From positions 180,001 to 244,000 of the forward strand of contig CAJNDS010001435.1 of NCBI GenBank assembly GCA_905221605.1: a stretch of 64,000 bases of DNA, written 5' to 3'. The position numbers and the translations under genes are program-made. The DNA comes from Symbiodinium natans (Eukaryota; Sar; Dinophyceae; Suessiales; Symbiodiniaceae). This document shows, piece after piece, positions 10,644-22,477 of this stretch. The notes beneath the pieces are model-generated. The model was not told where the DNA came from, ran no database searches, and worked only from the letters and a program-made list of their open reading frames with translations. Numbering within the stretch: position 1 is the stretch's first letter; every line of letters begins with the position of its first letter.

Positions 10644-12365
10644 TGAAGAGAAGCCCCGTCCATCTCAGACGGCCCATTCAGGGGGTGGGAAGACTAGGTT
10701 CACACTTACGTGTTGGTGGGTTTAGGGTTTAGGGTTTAGGGTTTAGGGTTTAGGGTTTGGGGTTTAGGGTTTAGGGTTTAGGGTTCAGGGGGTCCCCAAA
10801 CCCTAAACCCTGACCTGATCGATGGGCAAGGGACGGATCTTCGGGCTTCCTCACTCGCAACTGGCCCGGTCCTGCCAGTTTAGGATGCAGCGGTTTCAGG
10901 GCTTGTAGGGCTTAGGCTATTTTGAGGCAAAAAAATGGGGGTTTCCGAAATTATATCGGGTACCTTATTGGGGCCCTTATTGTAAGGGAATCCTGCGATT
11001 TAGGGGGCTCTACTAGGGGCCCCCGTATTTTCGTAAGCCCCCAAAGAACTGTATCCAGTCTAGGTTGCTGCGGCAGCAAGTGGCCAGTCGGAAACACTTC
11101 GCGGACTGCGCCCATCCTCCTCATGCCCAGCTGCTCAGCAACACCAAGTTGCCCCCATCACGAACACGTGCCAAATGCCCCATGCCCCTCAGAGCCCTCA
11201 CGAAGCCAAAAAGTTGTAACTCTGAAGGTCCCGCCCGAAATCGCAAGAAGCCCCAAAAAGCCTAAAGCCTAAACCCGAAACCCTTAGGCTGACACCTTAA
11301 ACCCCCAACCCTGCATCCGAAGAATTCTCCCAAGAATCCTAAACCCTAAACCCCTAAACCCTAAACCCTAAACCCCCAAACCCTAAACCCTAGACCCTAA
11401 ACCCCATCTGCACTGCTGAGAGCTTGCTTGCGAGGAGCCGCCTCCTTTGCTGGCGGGGCACCAGACGGAATGACAAAGTTGCTGCCGGTGGCTCTACTTG
11501 GAGCTTCATGAGTAGCTATAAGAAGCAAAAAGAGTTAAACCACTTTATAATCAGTTATAAGTAAGGTGAAGTTAAAGTCGGTTATAATGAGTTAGAATAG
11601 CTTGTAAGGTCGGGTTGCAAGTATGGCAACTATACTTCTAACCCCCTTCGGCTACTCATGAAGTACCGCACTGAGGCAACGTGGGGTTTTCGGGCTACAG
11701 TTGAGGGTCGGGTTCAGAAACGGGCTTGCATTTGACATGTGACAAGTCGGCAGAGGTATGGGGGGAATCTAGACAACCCTAAACCCTAAACCCTAAACCC
11801 TAAACCCTAAACCCTAAGCCCTAAACCCTAAACCCTTCATTATGTGTAGAGCCAAGGTCCCTGAACAAGCTAAGGAAAACTAGCTGCCCCCCTTCATGGT
11901 TGTTTGCATGCTTGGAAACCACAACAGGGGGCGGGTTTAGGGTTTAAGGTTTAGGATTTAGGGCGTAGGGTTTAGGGTCTAAGGGTTTAGGGGGCATCTA
12001 AGCACTTTTCGACATGCTCGTACATGGGCAGCGGTCGGGGTTCATAGGGTTTGGGCTGGAATTCATTCTGCGACCCAATGACCGACATGCCTGTCGAGCT
12101 TCAATTCCTGAGCCGTGGCTCGAAAAAGAGAGGCGACCTGCGCCCTAAATACGGTTCAGGGTTTAGGGTTTAGGGTTTAGGGTTTCGGGTTTCGGGTTTA
12201 GGGTTTAGGGTTCAAGATGGAGCTACAACTGTAGGTACATAAGTTTCAAGTGTGAGCTCTTCGAGTGGAGCTTTCACCGTTTGGTTCTAATTCCCCAAAA
12301 TAGCGAAACTACATAGACCATAGCCCCAGACCCCAAACCCTTAGAGTTCTGATTCTCGATATACA
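10644..12365. other. Heptamer blocks with diverged transposon relics
   Basis: Heptamers at 10718-10795, 11337-11403, 11775-11832 and 11937-11990. 10913-11040 (GGGTTTCCGAAATTATATCGG ... TATTTTCGTAAGCCC, in pieces) resembles 44838-44930 and 20970-21060: a further old element family. 11500-11680 carries family C text. No gene is supported. Confidence 0.45.
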
Positions 12366-12372
12366 GGCTAGG

Positions 12373-12481
12373 CTTGGTCGCCCAGTAATAATCTTACGAT
12401 AAGGGCACCCCTTTTTTGGTTACTTTATAAGGGAGCCCTTATCCAAACAAAGGGGCAAAGGGGTACCTCCTCGCTACCAAG
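12373..12481 (+). mobile_element. Family A MITE with TAGG duplication
   Basis: Ends CTTGGTCGCCCAGT and CTCGCTACCAAG. TAGG is duplicated exactly at 12369-12372 and 12482-12485. The interior matches the 10.5 kb copy (ATAAGGGCACCCC, TTTATAAGGGA). The duplication is not a possible GT/GC/GA donor. Confidence 0.8.
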
Positions 12482-13315
12482 TAGGTTAGTCGAGCATTCT
12501 CATGCGAGTCACCGGCAGCGGCTGCAGTTCCCAGGGGGCTTTGCCAGGGGGATCTGAAAAAACTTCGAGGGACCCCAGGGCTCGCGTAGAACAGGAGGGC
12601 TTGGGGTTTAAGGCTTAAGGGTTTCGGGGATTAGGGCATAGTGAGAGGTCCCTCAGTGACCCAGGAATACAGACCCTAAACCCTAAACCGGGTGTCTCTT
12701 TGTGGAAAGTGTGTGGAAGGGAACACCCTGTCTGCTTCCTGGACCACACTGCAGGTTGGGGGCTCTATGGCTTGTAGGTTTAGGGTGAGGGTTTAGGGTT
12801 TAAGCTTAGGGCTCAGGGCTAAGGGCTCAGGGCTTAGGGTTCAGGGTTTAGGGTTTGGGGTTTAGGGTTTACGGTTTAGGGCTTAGGGGTTGTGCATCAG
12901 GGGCCACAAATCAGTGGCCACTTGCCGAGCCAGGGTACCTTCGAGCAAGAATTAGGATGTCGGCAGTTCTCTAAATTCGGGCCCCTTGTATACCTAGTAT
13001 AGCACCCTGAAAAGAAGTACCCCCCAAAAGGGACCCTAAATGTAGAGAACTACAAGTGTAGCCACTCAGGGAGCCGGCTGTCCCAACACTTTCGCGGCAC
13101 GTACCGGTTGGGTTTAGGGTTTAGGGTTTAGGGTTTAGGGTTTAGGGGTTTAGGGTTTAGGGTTGAGGGATTTCAGGCTGGATGCTGCGGGAACAGCTTT
13201 CTCCTCCCCGGAATCGAAAAGCCGAAAAGCGATGAGGCTTGCGTTCTGACCTCAACCGTGGCGGAACCTTCAGTGTTCAGCTGTTCAAGATCCTGCCTGA
13301 GGACGCTTCTCCCCG

Positions 13316-13420
13316 AAAACCCTAAACCCTAAACCCTAAACCCTAAACCCTAAACCCTAAACCCTAAACCCTAAACCCTAAACCCTAAACCCTAAACCCT
13401 AAACCCTAAACCCTAAACCC
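13316..13420 (-). repeat. Telomeric array (CCCTAAA)n, about 14 units
   Basis: Perfect CCCTAAA units in the opposite orientation to the array at 13515-13555, about 100 bp away. Tail-to-tail and head-to-head pairs like this occur throughout the window. Confidence 0.97.
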
Positions 13421-13879
13421 CTAAAACTAAGCCTCAACTCTGAGGGTCTAAACCCTAACCGTGAAACGTAAACCCCTAAATGCATCATCCCGGAGCCGCT
13501 CTGAAAAAATTGGCGGGGGTTTAAGGTTTAGGGTTTAGGGTTTAGGGTTTAGGTTTGTTCCGCCTGGGGCTCCTACTTGTGTACTCCAGGGTTTAGGGTT
13601 TAGGGTGCAGGGTTTAGGGTTTAGGGATGCTAAGGGCAAGAAAGGCAGAATGCAGAAAGCCGCCCATTCATTAGTTTAAAGGTTCTGTTTTCTTCGAGTT
13701 CTGGATGAGAATTAGGGAGAGTGGGCTCCCCACCGTTCTGGGGGGCTAGAACCCCTCAAACGGACTACCCTAAACCCTAAACCCTAAACCCTATACCCTA
13801 TGCCTTAAATCCCTCCTAAGAAGAAGGAAGCTTGACGATGCACGCCGCCGGTGAGGTTTGCAGTAGGAACCTGCTTCAA

Positions 13880-13961
13880 CCTCTGACTTAGGGTTTGGTT
13901 TAGGGTTTAGGGTTTAGGGTTTAGGGTTTAGGGTTTAGGGTTTAGGGTTTAGGGTTTAGGG
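13880..13961 (+). repeat. Telomeric array (TTTAGGG)n
   Basis: About 11 units. Together with the CCCTAAA array at 13769-13797 it encloses a unique segment of about 80 bp. Confidence 0.96.
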
Positions 13962-14703
13962 TCCGGATGCTCCCGAAACTCGTTACCCGAACCCGCGATA
14001 AAGCAGGGGCTTGGGGGAAGTGCCACATCTTGGGCATGTGCCACGTCCTAGCACCAGTATTATTGCATTTAGGGCTTAGAGATTTGGAGATAAGTACATA
14101 CATACTATATATGTATATATGGGCATACATATGCATATATATATATATTAGGGTCTACACGGGATCTGAGTGGTAATGAATTGTTAGAGGCTCCTGTGTT
14201 GCATGGGCTTGCCCGACAAACTCTCTCTTGCAACAGCTTGCGCTCTGGTTCCGTGTCTTCTCTGCTACGCTTGCGCCCCCCTCATTTCTACAGGTGCAAG
14301 AAGAACACGGCTGCAGCAACCTTGCTTGATCAGCGGGTGCTTGTCACTTCGGCTCAAAAGAAAGACATGCGCCTCCGCCACTCATGCCCTGATTCCAGAG
14401 GATACTCAGCACCCGACATCCTAGATCTCCGCAGGAAAACTGCTGAAAGGGGAGGGACAACAGATTGAAAGGGCCACTGTGAGAAATGAATGCTGTCTGC
14501 CTGCGTCTTCTATGTGGCTTCCGAGCTTCTGTCACCCTGACCCCTCTACACCGTAAGCCCCCTAACCCCGAAACCCTCAACACACCTAAACCTAACTTCC
14601 CCAACCCCTCCCACCTCCCCAAATTCCAAGACAACTCAAATCTCCAGGTGCTTTCTAACGAAGACCAAGCCAAGCCCCAACCTCTCACTTTGGAAGCCAG
14701 ATA

Positions 14704-14829
14704 CTTGGAGGTTCATGGGTAGTAAAGATTAGGGTTCGGGTTAGGGTTTAGGGTACCATACTATACTTATTACCGTATTTTGTAGGGTACTTCGAACCCT
14801 ACTTATATGTACCCATGAACCGCCAAGTA
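14704..14829 (+). mobile_element. Family C MITE
   Basis: Inverted repeats CTTGGAGGTTCATGGGTA and TACCCATGAACCGCCAAG (one mismatch) surround a centre with GGGTACTTCGAACCC and heptamer-like GGGTTTAGGGTA. A half element starting CTTGGAGGTTCACAGGTAG follows at 14903. Diverged family members are near 11.5, 27.2, 35.65-35.83 and 35.93-36.12 kb, all with ACTTATAAGTACCC-type text. Confidence 0.75.
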
Positions 14830-14902
14830 CACTTTCTAAGCTCTGTGCCTGAAACCTGCGAGCGAACTCGAGCGACAGAACCCAAACCCGAAAACCCGCT
14901 AC

Positions 14903-15950
14903 TTGGAGGTTCACAGGTAGTTAGACGTAGGGTTGCAGTACTCGGACAGCATAGGGCTGTAAGCCCAATCTCCCAACTTCTAACCCAACTTTTAACTCCG
15001 AACCAAGCCCTAAACCCTAAATAACCCTAAACCCTAAACCCTAAAGCCCTAAAGCCCTAAAGCCCAAAAACCCTAAAACCCTAAACCTGAATCCTAAGTA
15101 GTTTTGCTGCAAGGGGGCCCAAAGGGCCCGTGCACTCGGTGCTCCGGGCCATGCCGCGTTGATGCCTGTAGGCTCCTCGGGCTTCGAGTAGGGGGCCTAA
15201 GAGCTTCTAGGGTTTAGGGGACATGCAGGGAGAAAACATGTACATAATGAATAAATAAATAAATAAATATAAATATATATATGTATGTATGTATGTGTAT
15301 ATATATATCTATACATAGACATTGCTATATATTAAATATGCGTGTGTGTGTGTGTATAAGGTTAGGCTTAAGGTTTAGAGATTGGGAATTGGAACTAAGG
15401 CGGTGGTGGGAGTGGGCCACCTCGAAAACAAGGGTTCAGGGTTTAGGGTTCAGGGTTGAGGTGTTGCTGCAACTCATATTTCATTCGGTTAGTACCTGTG
15501 CATTCAATTTCAGACAATCATATTTCATTCGACTAGCACCTATGCATTCAATTTCAGACATTCTTGCAAGAGATGATAAAGCAACGGTCTAGCCCTATGA
15601 TAAGCATTTGTAAAACAAGAAATTCGGCTCTGGTCGGCCCAGAAAAATCATTCGAGACTGCTAGGGTTTAGGTTTCAGGCGGATGGTGGGGCTTCGGACG
15701 ACTTCTCCCAGCTCTCCACAAAAGAATTGAGGGTTGAGGTGTTGAGGGCCCAAGGTTTTGTGTGTTCGGGAGAATTGTTGAAAGAAGCGTGTTGTGAAAG
15801 ATGAAGGGGTTTAGGGCTTAGGGTTTTGGCCAGCGAACACGAACCGTTCAGCATGTCTGGCAAGACTACGCAAGCTTGATGCAAAAAGGGCTTTGGGCAG
15901 GTGCGCTCAGATTGGCTCAGCATGGGAGGCTTATGGCAGCTCGGAAGATT
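14903..15950. other. Half C element, heptamer block, microsatellite, 45-bp tandem pair
   Basis: AAATA/TATG microsatellite 15245-15355. Direct pair CATATTTCATTCGxxTAGxACC at about 15474 and 15519 (unit about 45 bp). Heptamers at 15010-15095 and 15432-15455. No gene is supported. Confidence 0.45.
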
Positions 15951-16470
15951 GAGAAGGTCATGCGCCCACAGCTACAGCGCAAACAGCGAAAACGCTGGAA
16001 ACCCCAAAACGGCCCTGCCCTGCCTGCTCCAGATACGGTTGGCATCCCCTATTTCGCCCTCATCTGGGTCAGATAGAGCCGCTAACAGCTCAACAGCTGG
16101 AAACCCCCAAAGTGGCCCTATCTGGGCCAGATAGGGTTGGGAACCCTTTTTCGGCCCGATCTAAGCTAGAAAGGGCTGTGAACAGCTTAAATGGCTAGAA
16201 ACCCCAACAACAGCCCTATCTGGGCCAGATGCCATAAATACCTTGAAAGGCTGGAGACCCCTCTAGATACGGCTGGAAACCCCATGTCGGGCCAATCAGA
16301 TACTGTAAGGCTGAAATATCACAAGTCTGGCTTTCTGAACCGGACACAAGAAATCTCTTTCAGGTCCTCACCAGAATTACAAGCTTCCTATTTCAAATAA
16401 CGATTTAAGCAATATCTCAGAACAGGTCTTGCCAATATCATAATGTATATAAAGTTCGACCGTAAGTTCT
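15950..16470 (+). repeat. Dispersed repeat, family M, copy 1
   Basis: Contains five to six diverged copies of a segment with GGCCAGATAGGG and GCTGGAAACCCC, then a tail AAATCTCTTTCAGGTCCTC ... CAGGTCTTGCC ... AAAGTTCGACCGTAAG. The second copy is at 48555-48890. No terminal inverted repeats, so the class is unknown (a SINE-like or composite element is possible). Confidence 0.7.
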
Positions 16471-16923
16471 CTTTCTCGAGCTTGAGGCTTCCATTCCCAA
16501 CGACGAATAAGTCTGGGTTTAGGGTTTAGGGCTCAGGGTTTAGGGCTTAGGGTAGGGGTTAGGGTTTAGGGGTTAGGGTTTAGGGTTCTTGGCTCTTTCT
16601 TGGGGCAGCTGAAGCATGCTCCTGCGTCGGAGACGTCGTCGTCGTCATCGCAAGGTCCCGGAACACCTGCCACTTTTAGCTTCAGGGCTTGGGCTGCGAG
16701 CTGTTGTTTTCCACGGTCACGAGGAAGGAATGTCGAAGTCGAAGCACCACAAAAATAGAGGTATGCTCCGGAAGCTAAGCCCCTAGCCCCTAAACCTCAA
16801 CCAATCCCCGAAGCCGAACACCTCGAAGAAGCCCTTCAAAGGAAACCCGGACCACCTCCACCGCACCCGTCGGCGAGGTAATGTCGATGCCAAAATGCTT
16901 TTCCTGGAGACGGTTTGCTATTA

Positions 16924-17022
16924 TTTGCTCTTAAGAACCCCAAAAGAAATTAAATAAGATATTCCCTAAAGAGCCCTTAAGAAGGAATATCATTTTCCCA
17001 TTTTTCCGGGTTCCCAAGCAAT
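16924..17022 (+). mobile_element. Family F inverted-repeat element
   Basis: Ends TTTGCTCTTAAGAACCCC and CGGGTTCCCAAGCAATT. The interior AAATAAGATATTCCC / AAGGAATATCATTTTCCC is a second inverted pair. No exact target duplication. Confidence 0.55.
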
Positions 17023-17199
17023 TGGTCGTTTAGGGCTAAGGGCTCGACTAGACTTTGATCAAGATAAGCTGACCAAGTCGAGGTATCGGTAGGAGTTGAA
17101 AGGCTTGGTGTAAGGTGTAAGAGCTTTTCGCCATGCATGGACTTGGACCACCACCCTCACCAGCATCAGCCTCAGCCCCCACCCTCAACATGACCCCAT

Positions 17200-17319
17200 C
17201 ATCCTTGTTGGACTCATGGTGATGACATGATCACCATTGTCGTCATCGGCCTCGTGATCATCATGGCCGTTGTCAGAACTGTCATCGTCTGAATCGTGGT
17301 CATGATCTTGTTTGTCGTC
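17200..17319 (-). CDS. Candidate Asp/His-rich exon
   Basis: After ACGAG|G at 17320 the minus strand encodes DDKQDHDHDSDDDSSDNG and then HDDHEADDDNGDHVITM. An acidic, His-containing tract could bind metal, but simple trinucleotide-like sequence can also give it. A similar Asp run lies at 45690-45790. In the other frames the region reads Met/Thr-rich or stops. Confidence 0.3.
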
Positions 17320-17329
17320 CTCGTGTCAT

Positions 17330-20165
17330 TCGAGTCATCATTCATCATTATCATCGTCACGAGCATGGCGCATCTTTGGCTGACTTTCGCGCGGAAGGCT
17401 GAAAGCTGACCCAGAAGCCGCCCTCGAGTGCTGACAATCCACGCGACTATGTCTAAGCCTAAACCCGGAAACTCAAGCACCCACGACCCCAGCAAAACCT
17501 ACAAAACCTAAAATAGTCCTACAATGCAACCGCAGTCGTCCACAACCACGCTGAAGCTGCGAGCGAGAAGCAGTGACCGACACCCGCCGAACGGGGAGAC
17601 CTCCCCAGAGAGGATTTCGGGTTAAGATGTCCAGTTCAGGGTTTAGAGGGTGCATAATGCCTAAACCCAGGGTATGTTGTTGAAGGTGCAGGTTTGGGGG
17701 GATTTTCGAGGGTTTGGGGAGGGTTCAGGGTCAGGGGCTTCCTGGGTTTCTTCGTGGGCTTCGGGATTTTGGTTAGGAATTGGGGACCAAGGGTTTAGGG
17801 TTGAGGATTTAGAGTTTCGGGTGTTGCAAGCAGGGTTGTAGGCATGGTATATAACATTGATATGACCCTATTTGCCCTGAGGCTTACATGCATCGTGAAC
17901 TTCTAACTATGCTCGGGATGGCTTGCGTGACTTGCCGCCTGTTCTGCCTATATTCTCTGGGTCCTATTTCCAGGCTTCCCTCCGAATCTCGCATGCGCTT
18001 CGACACATGCAACAGTTCGTGTCGTGTTTTGAGGCTAGGCACGGGCGTTCACAGCAGCGGTCACCGCAGTCAAGGACATCGAATCCTGATGGCGAAAGGG
18101 GTGCACGACTTCTAAAAACAAACTCTGCAGCCAATCTTGCCTGCTGTCTTACACGGAGAAGGGCATGAACTGCCGATCTTCTAGAGCTCTAACTGGCCTG
18201 CAGTGGGAGGATCTATATAGGTACTCCTGAATGCAGAAGCCCGCAGAATCCGTCCCCTGCTCAGGCAACGTGCTTTGCGTGTGTACAGCGGGATGACAGT
18301 CAGCCATATGGCACCCCCAGGTTGCAGGGCTCACAACTTCTCCCGTAGCCCTTAAGACCCTAAGCCCACATGGGGGTTCAGGGTTCAGGGGTAAAGTTTA
18401 GGTTTTAGGGTTGAGGGCTGAAGTTTAGGTTTTTGGGGTTTAAGTGTTAGGGTTTACGCTGCAACTGGCACCTTTAGCACTTTTGACTCTTGAAACCTCA
18501 TCCGAGTGGCCAGTGCTGCCGCCAGCCCAGAGGCAACGGCTCGGGCTTCCTGTCGCGTTCGACCTCGGGACCCAAGGGAGGTTCAGAGGTGATGGGAGAG
18601 CACCCCTCCCGGACTCCTAGAGGGGTTTAGGGTTTAGGGTTTAGGGTTTAGGGTTTAGGGTTTAGGGTTTAGGGCTTATAGGAATTTAGGGCTTTGGGAT
18701 TTAGGGTTTAGTGCCCACTTTTCAACTCTCAACTCGCTACGCCTCTTCAAAAAGAGAGGGTCTTCTGGGGAGTTTAGATGCTAAAGGCATGATACAGGTG
18801 ATAAGCTTCACAAAAGCTTAGGCTCCTGTAGGCTGCCATGCAATCCCCTCTCTCACACAAAGAGCTGAAGGCGTGCGCTTCACAAGGATTCAGACTATGG
18901 AGTTTAGGACCTTAGAATTCAGAGCTTTAGGTGCTTGGGGTTTTGGGGTCTTGGGGGGCCTACGTCCCGACACCCTCTACCCCTGAAGCATTCTACCCAA
19001 AAACCCGAAACCCCAAAACCCCCCAAACCCCCCAAAATCTAGAAACCCAAGACCCCAAGACTCTAAAACTCCAAAGCCCCAAAACCCTGAAACCCCCAAA
19101 AACCGGTGGAAAGCTTGCGAAAGCCCACTCGCTTTAGTCCTTCAGCCCCCCGCTGGTCCCTGACACCTCCTTGATCCACAAGCCTTGGGCCTTTTGGAAG
19201 GGTCAGGAATTTACGGTCTTCAGGGTTTTTCGGGACTTTAGGGTAATGTAGGGACTGGCTCTTAAGGACTTTAGGGAATGTAGGGACTTTAGGGATTTTA
19301 GGGACTCTAGGGTTCGGAGCTGCTTGCAGAAGGAGGGGCGGTAGTCGAGCATCTCAGCACGCACCTGCGCCTCGCCGTGTCATCTTCTTACTGGTTCGTT
19401 TTCGGGAATGAGGTCATAGGCTTGCGGGCTTTTTTTCGGGTTTGGGTTTAGGGCTTGAGGGTTTATATTGCTGGTTCGTTATGAATTCACAGGCTTTAGG
19501 GCTTATGAGCTTTTTCGGGTCTGGGTTTAAGGGCTTGAGGGTTTAGAGTCCCTAAACCCCTGCGACCCCAAGCTATTGAGGGCCTTCAGACCCCCTACCA
19601 CCCTACCTTGTGGCAAGACCATGTAAGGGTTCAGGAGCCATAAGCCCTGAAAAGCAAACATATTGCATTCTAGTGAACGCCTACCTCAACAAATCAACAA
19701 TACGACGCAACCAAAGAAAAAAAGCCTACAAAGGCCCCCCCCTATGTTACTTTTTTGTGGGGGGTAGTCCCTCAAAGCGAGCATTGTAAGGCAGCGGGGC
19801 CTCGCGACTCCCAGTATTCCTAAACCCTAAACCCTAAACCCTATTCCTATTCCCTGTGGGTAAAGGTAATAGGGAAGCTCGGCACGCCGTAGCTGCAAGC
19901 GGCCAGAAAACCGCCCATCACTGGTGAGTGCCTCCACCCCTACGGGTCTATGGCCAAACCCTATAAACCCTAAACCTGACCTGGAAGTTCCACCCTAAAA
20001 AGCCCGAGGCCCAACCCTGATCTCTCTCTTAGATCCTTCAGCCCTAAGCCCACAAGCCCCCAACCGCCGAGCCTGCGTGGAGCTGACCTGTCAGGCTGCA
20101 GATTAGGGTTTAGGCTTTTTAGGGCTGGGGTTTAATGCTTAGGGCTTAGGGTTGCAGGTTGAGTC
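17330..20165. other. Unique segments with weak heptamer content
   Basis: Only one good array (18620-18675). GGGACTTTAGGGA-type text at 19240-19315 and a duplicated GGGTTTAGGGCTTGAGGG at 19440 and 19525. Several frames of 60-80 codons are open but none stands out. Confidence 0.4.
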
Positions 20166-20429
20166 TCGAAGTCGCTGGGCCATGCCCTCGCACCATTTGA
20201 CCCTCAGCCTCTTAGTTGCTGAGTTCATAAGCCCCCAAAAAAGTTTACACTTTCAGTTCTAGAGGGGATTATAGTATCCCAAAAAGTGTAAAGTGTGCTC
20301 ACTCAGCTACTAAGGCCTTTGAATCAACTTTTACAGGTCTGCCCAATAAGCCCAAAAACCCTTAAGCGCAGGGACTCCTGCATGTTTTGGTTGCGACTTC
20401 AGGCTGCCCCAGGGCTTAAAGGGATTTAG
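20166..20429 (+). CDS. Candidate two-exon coding segment split by a family G introner
   Basis: Exon a, about 20166-20206, ends CCT-CA. The element 20211-20314 with its GCCT duplication is removed as a GC-AG intron (20207-20314). Exon b from 20315 continues in frame. The joined frame reads HALAPFDPQPLNQLLQ and goes on CPISPKTLKRRDSCMFWLRL, then reaches a stop inside heptamer sequence at 20427-20429 (or splices earlier at CTTCAG|GC). Trp, Cys and Met content is protein-like. The upstream border is uncertain because an in-frame TGA lies just before 20166. Confidence 0.4.
20211..20314 (+). mobile_element. Family G MITE/introner with GCCT duplication
   Basis: Ends CTTAGTTGCTGAGT and CTCAGCTACTAAG are inverted repeats. 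GCCT is duplicated exactly at 20207-20210 and 20315-20318. The interior has a second inverted pair, GTTTACACTTT and AAGTGTAAAGTGTG, and GGGGATTATAGTATCCC. Its closest relative is at 4235-4338. The termini CTTAG...CTAAG are of the same general type as families A and B. Confidence 0.8.
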
Positions 20430-20639
20430 GGTTTCGGGCTTAGGGTTTAGGGTCGAAGCTCTCGTCCCATGTGCGGGTGCCGGAAGGTAACTTCTGTTTC
20501 CCAGAGAGATCCCCAAGTGAGAGACTGAGCTTCAACTCCACTGTAGAAGGCATGCCCGGACAAACATGGCTGAACAGCCAACAACAATGAGGAACCCATC
20601 AGGTTGAGATCCCAAAGTGGAGTAGGGCTTAGGGACCCT

Positions 20640-22300
20640 AAACCCTAAACCCTCACCCTAAACCCGAAACCCTAAACCCTAGCCCAACGCAGCCTCTTCG
20701 GTGTTGCTGGACAGCGGCCTGTCTAGGGAGATGCTGGGCCCCCCAAAGTATAGGCCACGGATACCCTCAAAGATTATGGCGTTGGGTTTTCAGTCAGATT
20801 AGGTGACTGTGGGCAGCCGCATAAAGAACCCTCAGCCCCCTGACACCCTACACAGTCTCATCCATCTAGACCCTCATCGCTACATGATGTGCCCCACCCG
20901 CTTGTTGCAAAGGGGAAAAACAGTATGTTTCTGTTCTTTTTTTTCTTTTGGGAGTACTTAAAATGTAGCACAAGGGGTTTCCGAATATAGGGTACCGCCA
21001 ATCCCCTATTTTGGGAAACCCCCACATAATTCCCAAGGGCACGATAATCCCCTCCCCTAATCTTAAACCCCCCCCTACCCCCTAATGTCAAAGACCCTCC
21101 CATATACTACAATGTAGCAGACATGGGAGTTTTAATGTTCGGGGGGTAGGGCGGGTTTAATATTAGGAGCAGGGGATACCCTAAACCTCTAACCTAAACA
21201 GGAAAGCACTGGGAGTATTTAATATTTCCCTAAGGGTCCATGCACCAAAGCACACAATAACAACCCCAAACCCTAAACCCTAAACCCTAAACCCGAAACC
21301 CTAAACCCTAAACCCAGTAGGGGAGGGTATTAGGCTCAGCTGGCGCGCCTGGGTACAATCACTGCGGAAGTGAGATGTCGTGGCGATCCGGCCTGCAAAA
21401 ACGGTTGCGAGCACAGACAGCGAGCCGTACAGCAAGGGGTTTAGGGTTTAGGGTTTAGGGTTCAGGGTTAAGGGTTAAGGGTTTAGGGTGGCCAACTGCG
21501 CAGAAGGGGCTGGGAAGTTTTCAGGCAAGTAAAGGAGCTGAAATTCAAACCCAATTTTAGAGGGTGTGCCACCAGATCTGGAATCGCCTAGCATTGCTTG
21601 AGCATGTTTCGATGGTGATTTGAACTTCAAAGTAGGTGTGGTGTGCTTGTACAAAACCTTAAACCCTTACGCGGGAAAACCCTGGTTCAGAATCTCAAAG
21701 GCGGCCTACCATCACCTAGGGTTCGGGGTTTAGGGCTTAGGGTTTAGGACCCGAAATGCCAAGCAACTCCAAACCTGCGCTCCCGCCTGATCGGCGATGA
21801 TGTCGGCCACCTTCACACGCCAAAAGCAAGGCTGAGAATGCGACCCGTCTGTTGAGCCCTACAACCAATATAGTACCCCAATCAAGTTTAAGGCGGCAGT
21901 GCCACCAACCCTAAACCAAAAACCCTAAACCCCAAACCATGAATCGGCAACGGACCCCACAGCGATGGGGACAAGGTCATCTAAGTTCACGGCTGCTGCG
22001 CTGCCACCTGGCGTTTCGGCCTTCGAATGTTCAGGGCTTAGCCAAGCTTAAGACGAACCCCCCAAAACATTGACATCAGAATTCCTAGATTGCCCTTATA
22101 AGGAATATGTTTTTGTTTATTCATATTTTTCCCTTGTTTGGGGCGCAAATAGTTCTAAACCCTAAACCCTGAACCCTAAACCGTGTTATGCCTGCAAGAA
22201 GGGTTTAGGTTCAGGGGGGCTCAGAGCGGGGGTGCTGCCAACTTCGGATACGTGTCGCATGGTTGCGGGTTTAGGGTTTAGGGTTTAGGGTATGGAGCTG
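20640..22300. other. Heptamer blocks and a diverged inverted-repeat relic
   Basis: 20965-21190 contains inverted text (GGGGTTTCCGAATATAGGG / CCTATTTTGGGAAACCCCC and CCCACATxxTTCCC / AGACATGGGAGT). Heptamers at 21265-21315, 21436-21490, 22153-22185 and 22267-22292. No gene is supported. Confidence 0.4.
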
Positions 22301-22345
22301 AAACTTGTTTTGGAGCAGGCACGGTGCATAGAACTCCTCTAGTAC

Positions 22346-22477
22346 CTTAGGGACCTAAGGAGCCCTAGAAGGGTTTATGGCCCTAAACCCTAAACCCTAA
22401 ACCCTAAACCCTAAACAGGAATGACATAGTATTATAGGGAATATGACCCCAACTTTAGGGTCCATTTCGTCCTTAAG
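22346..22477 (+). mobile_element. Family B MITE/introner with nested telomeric array
   Basis: Ends CTTAGGGACCTAAGG and TTTCGTCCTTAAG. Flanks are GTAC (22342-22345) and GTAG (22478-22481), one mismatch. A CCCTAAA array of five units (22381-22416) lies inside. Excision as GT-AG on the plus strand would join a frame reading GTVHRTPL to VELRSWESA-stop, which is possible but unproved. Confidence 0.6.

Larger units (their letters stand above)
12486..14703. other. Heptamer blocks, one L-type element, no supported gene
   Basis: Contains the arrays 13108-13165, 13316-13420, 13515-13555, 13590-13626, 13769-13797 and 13880-13961, an L-type element at about 12968-13052 and an AT microsatellite at 14094-14150. 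Open frames at 14181-14722 (both strands) are unremarkable. Confidence 0.45.
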
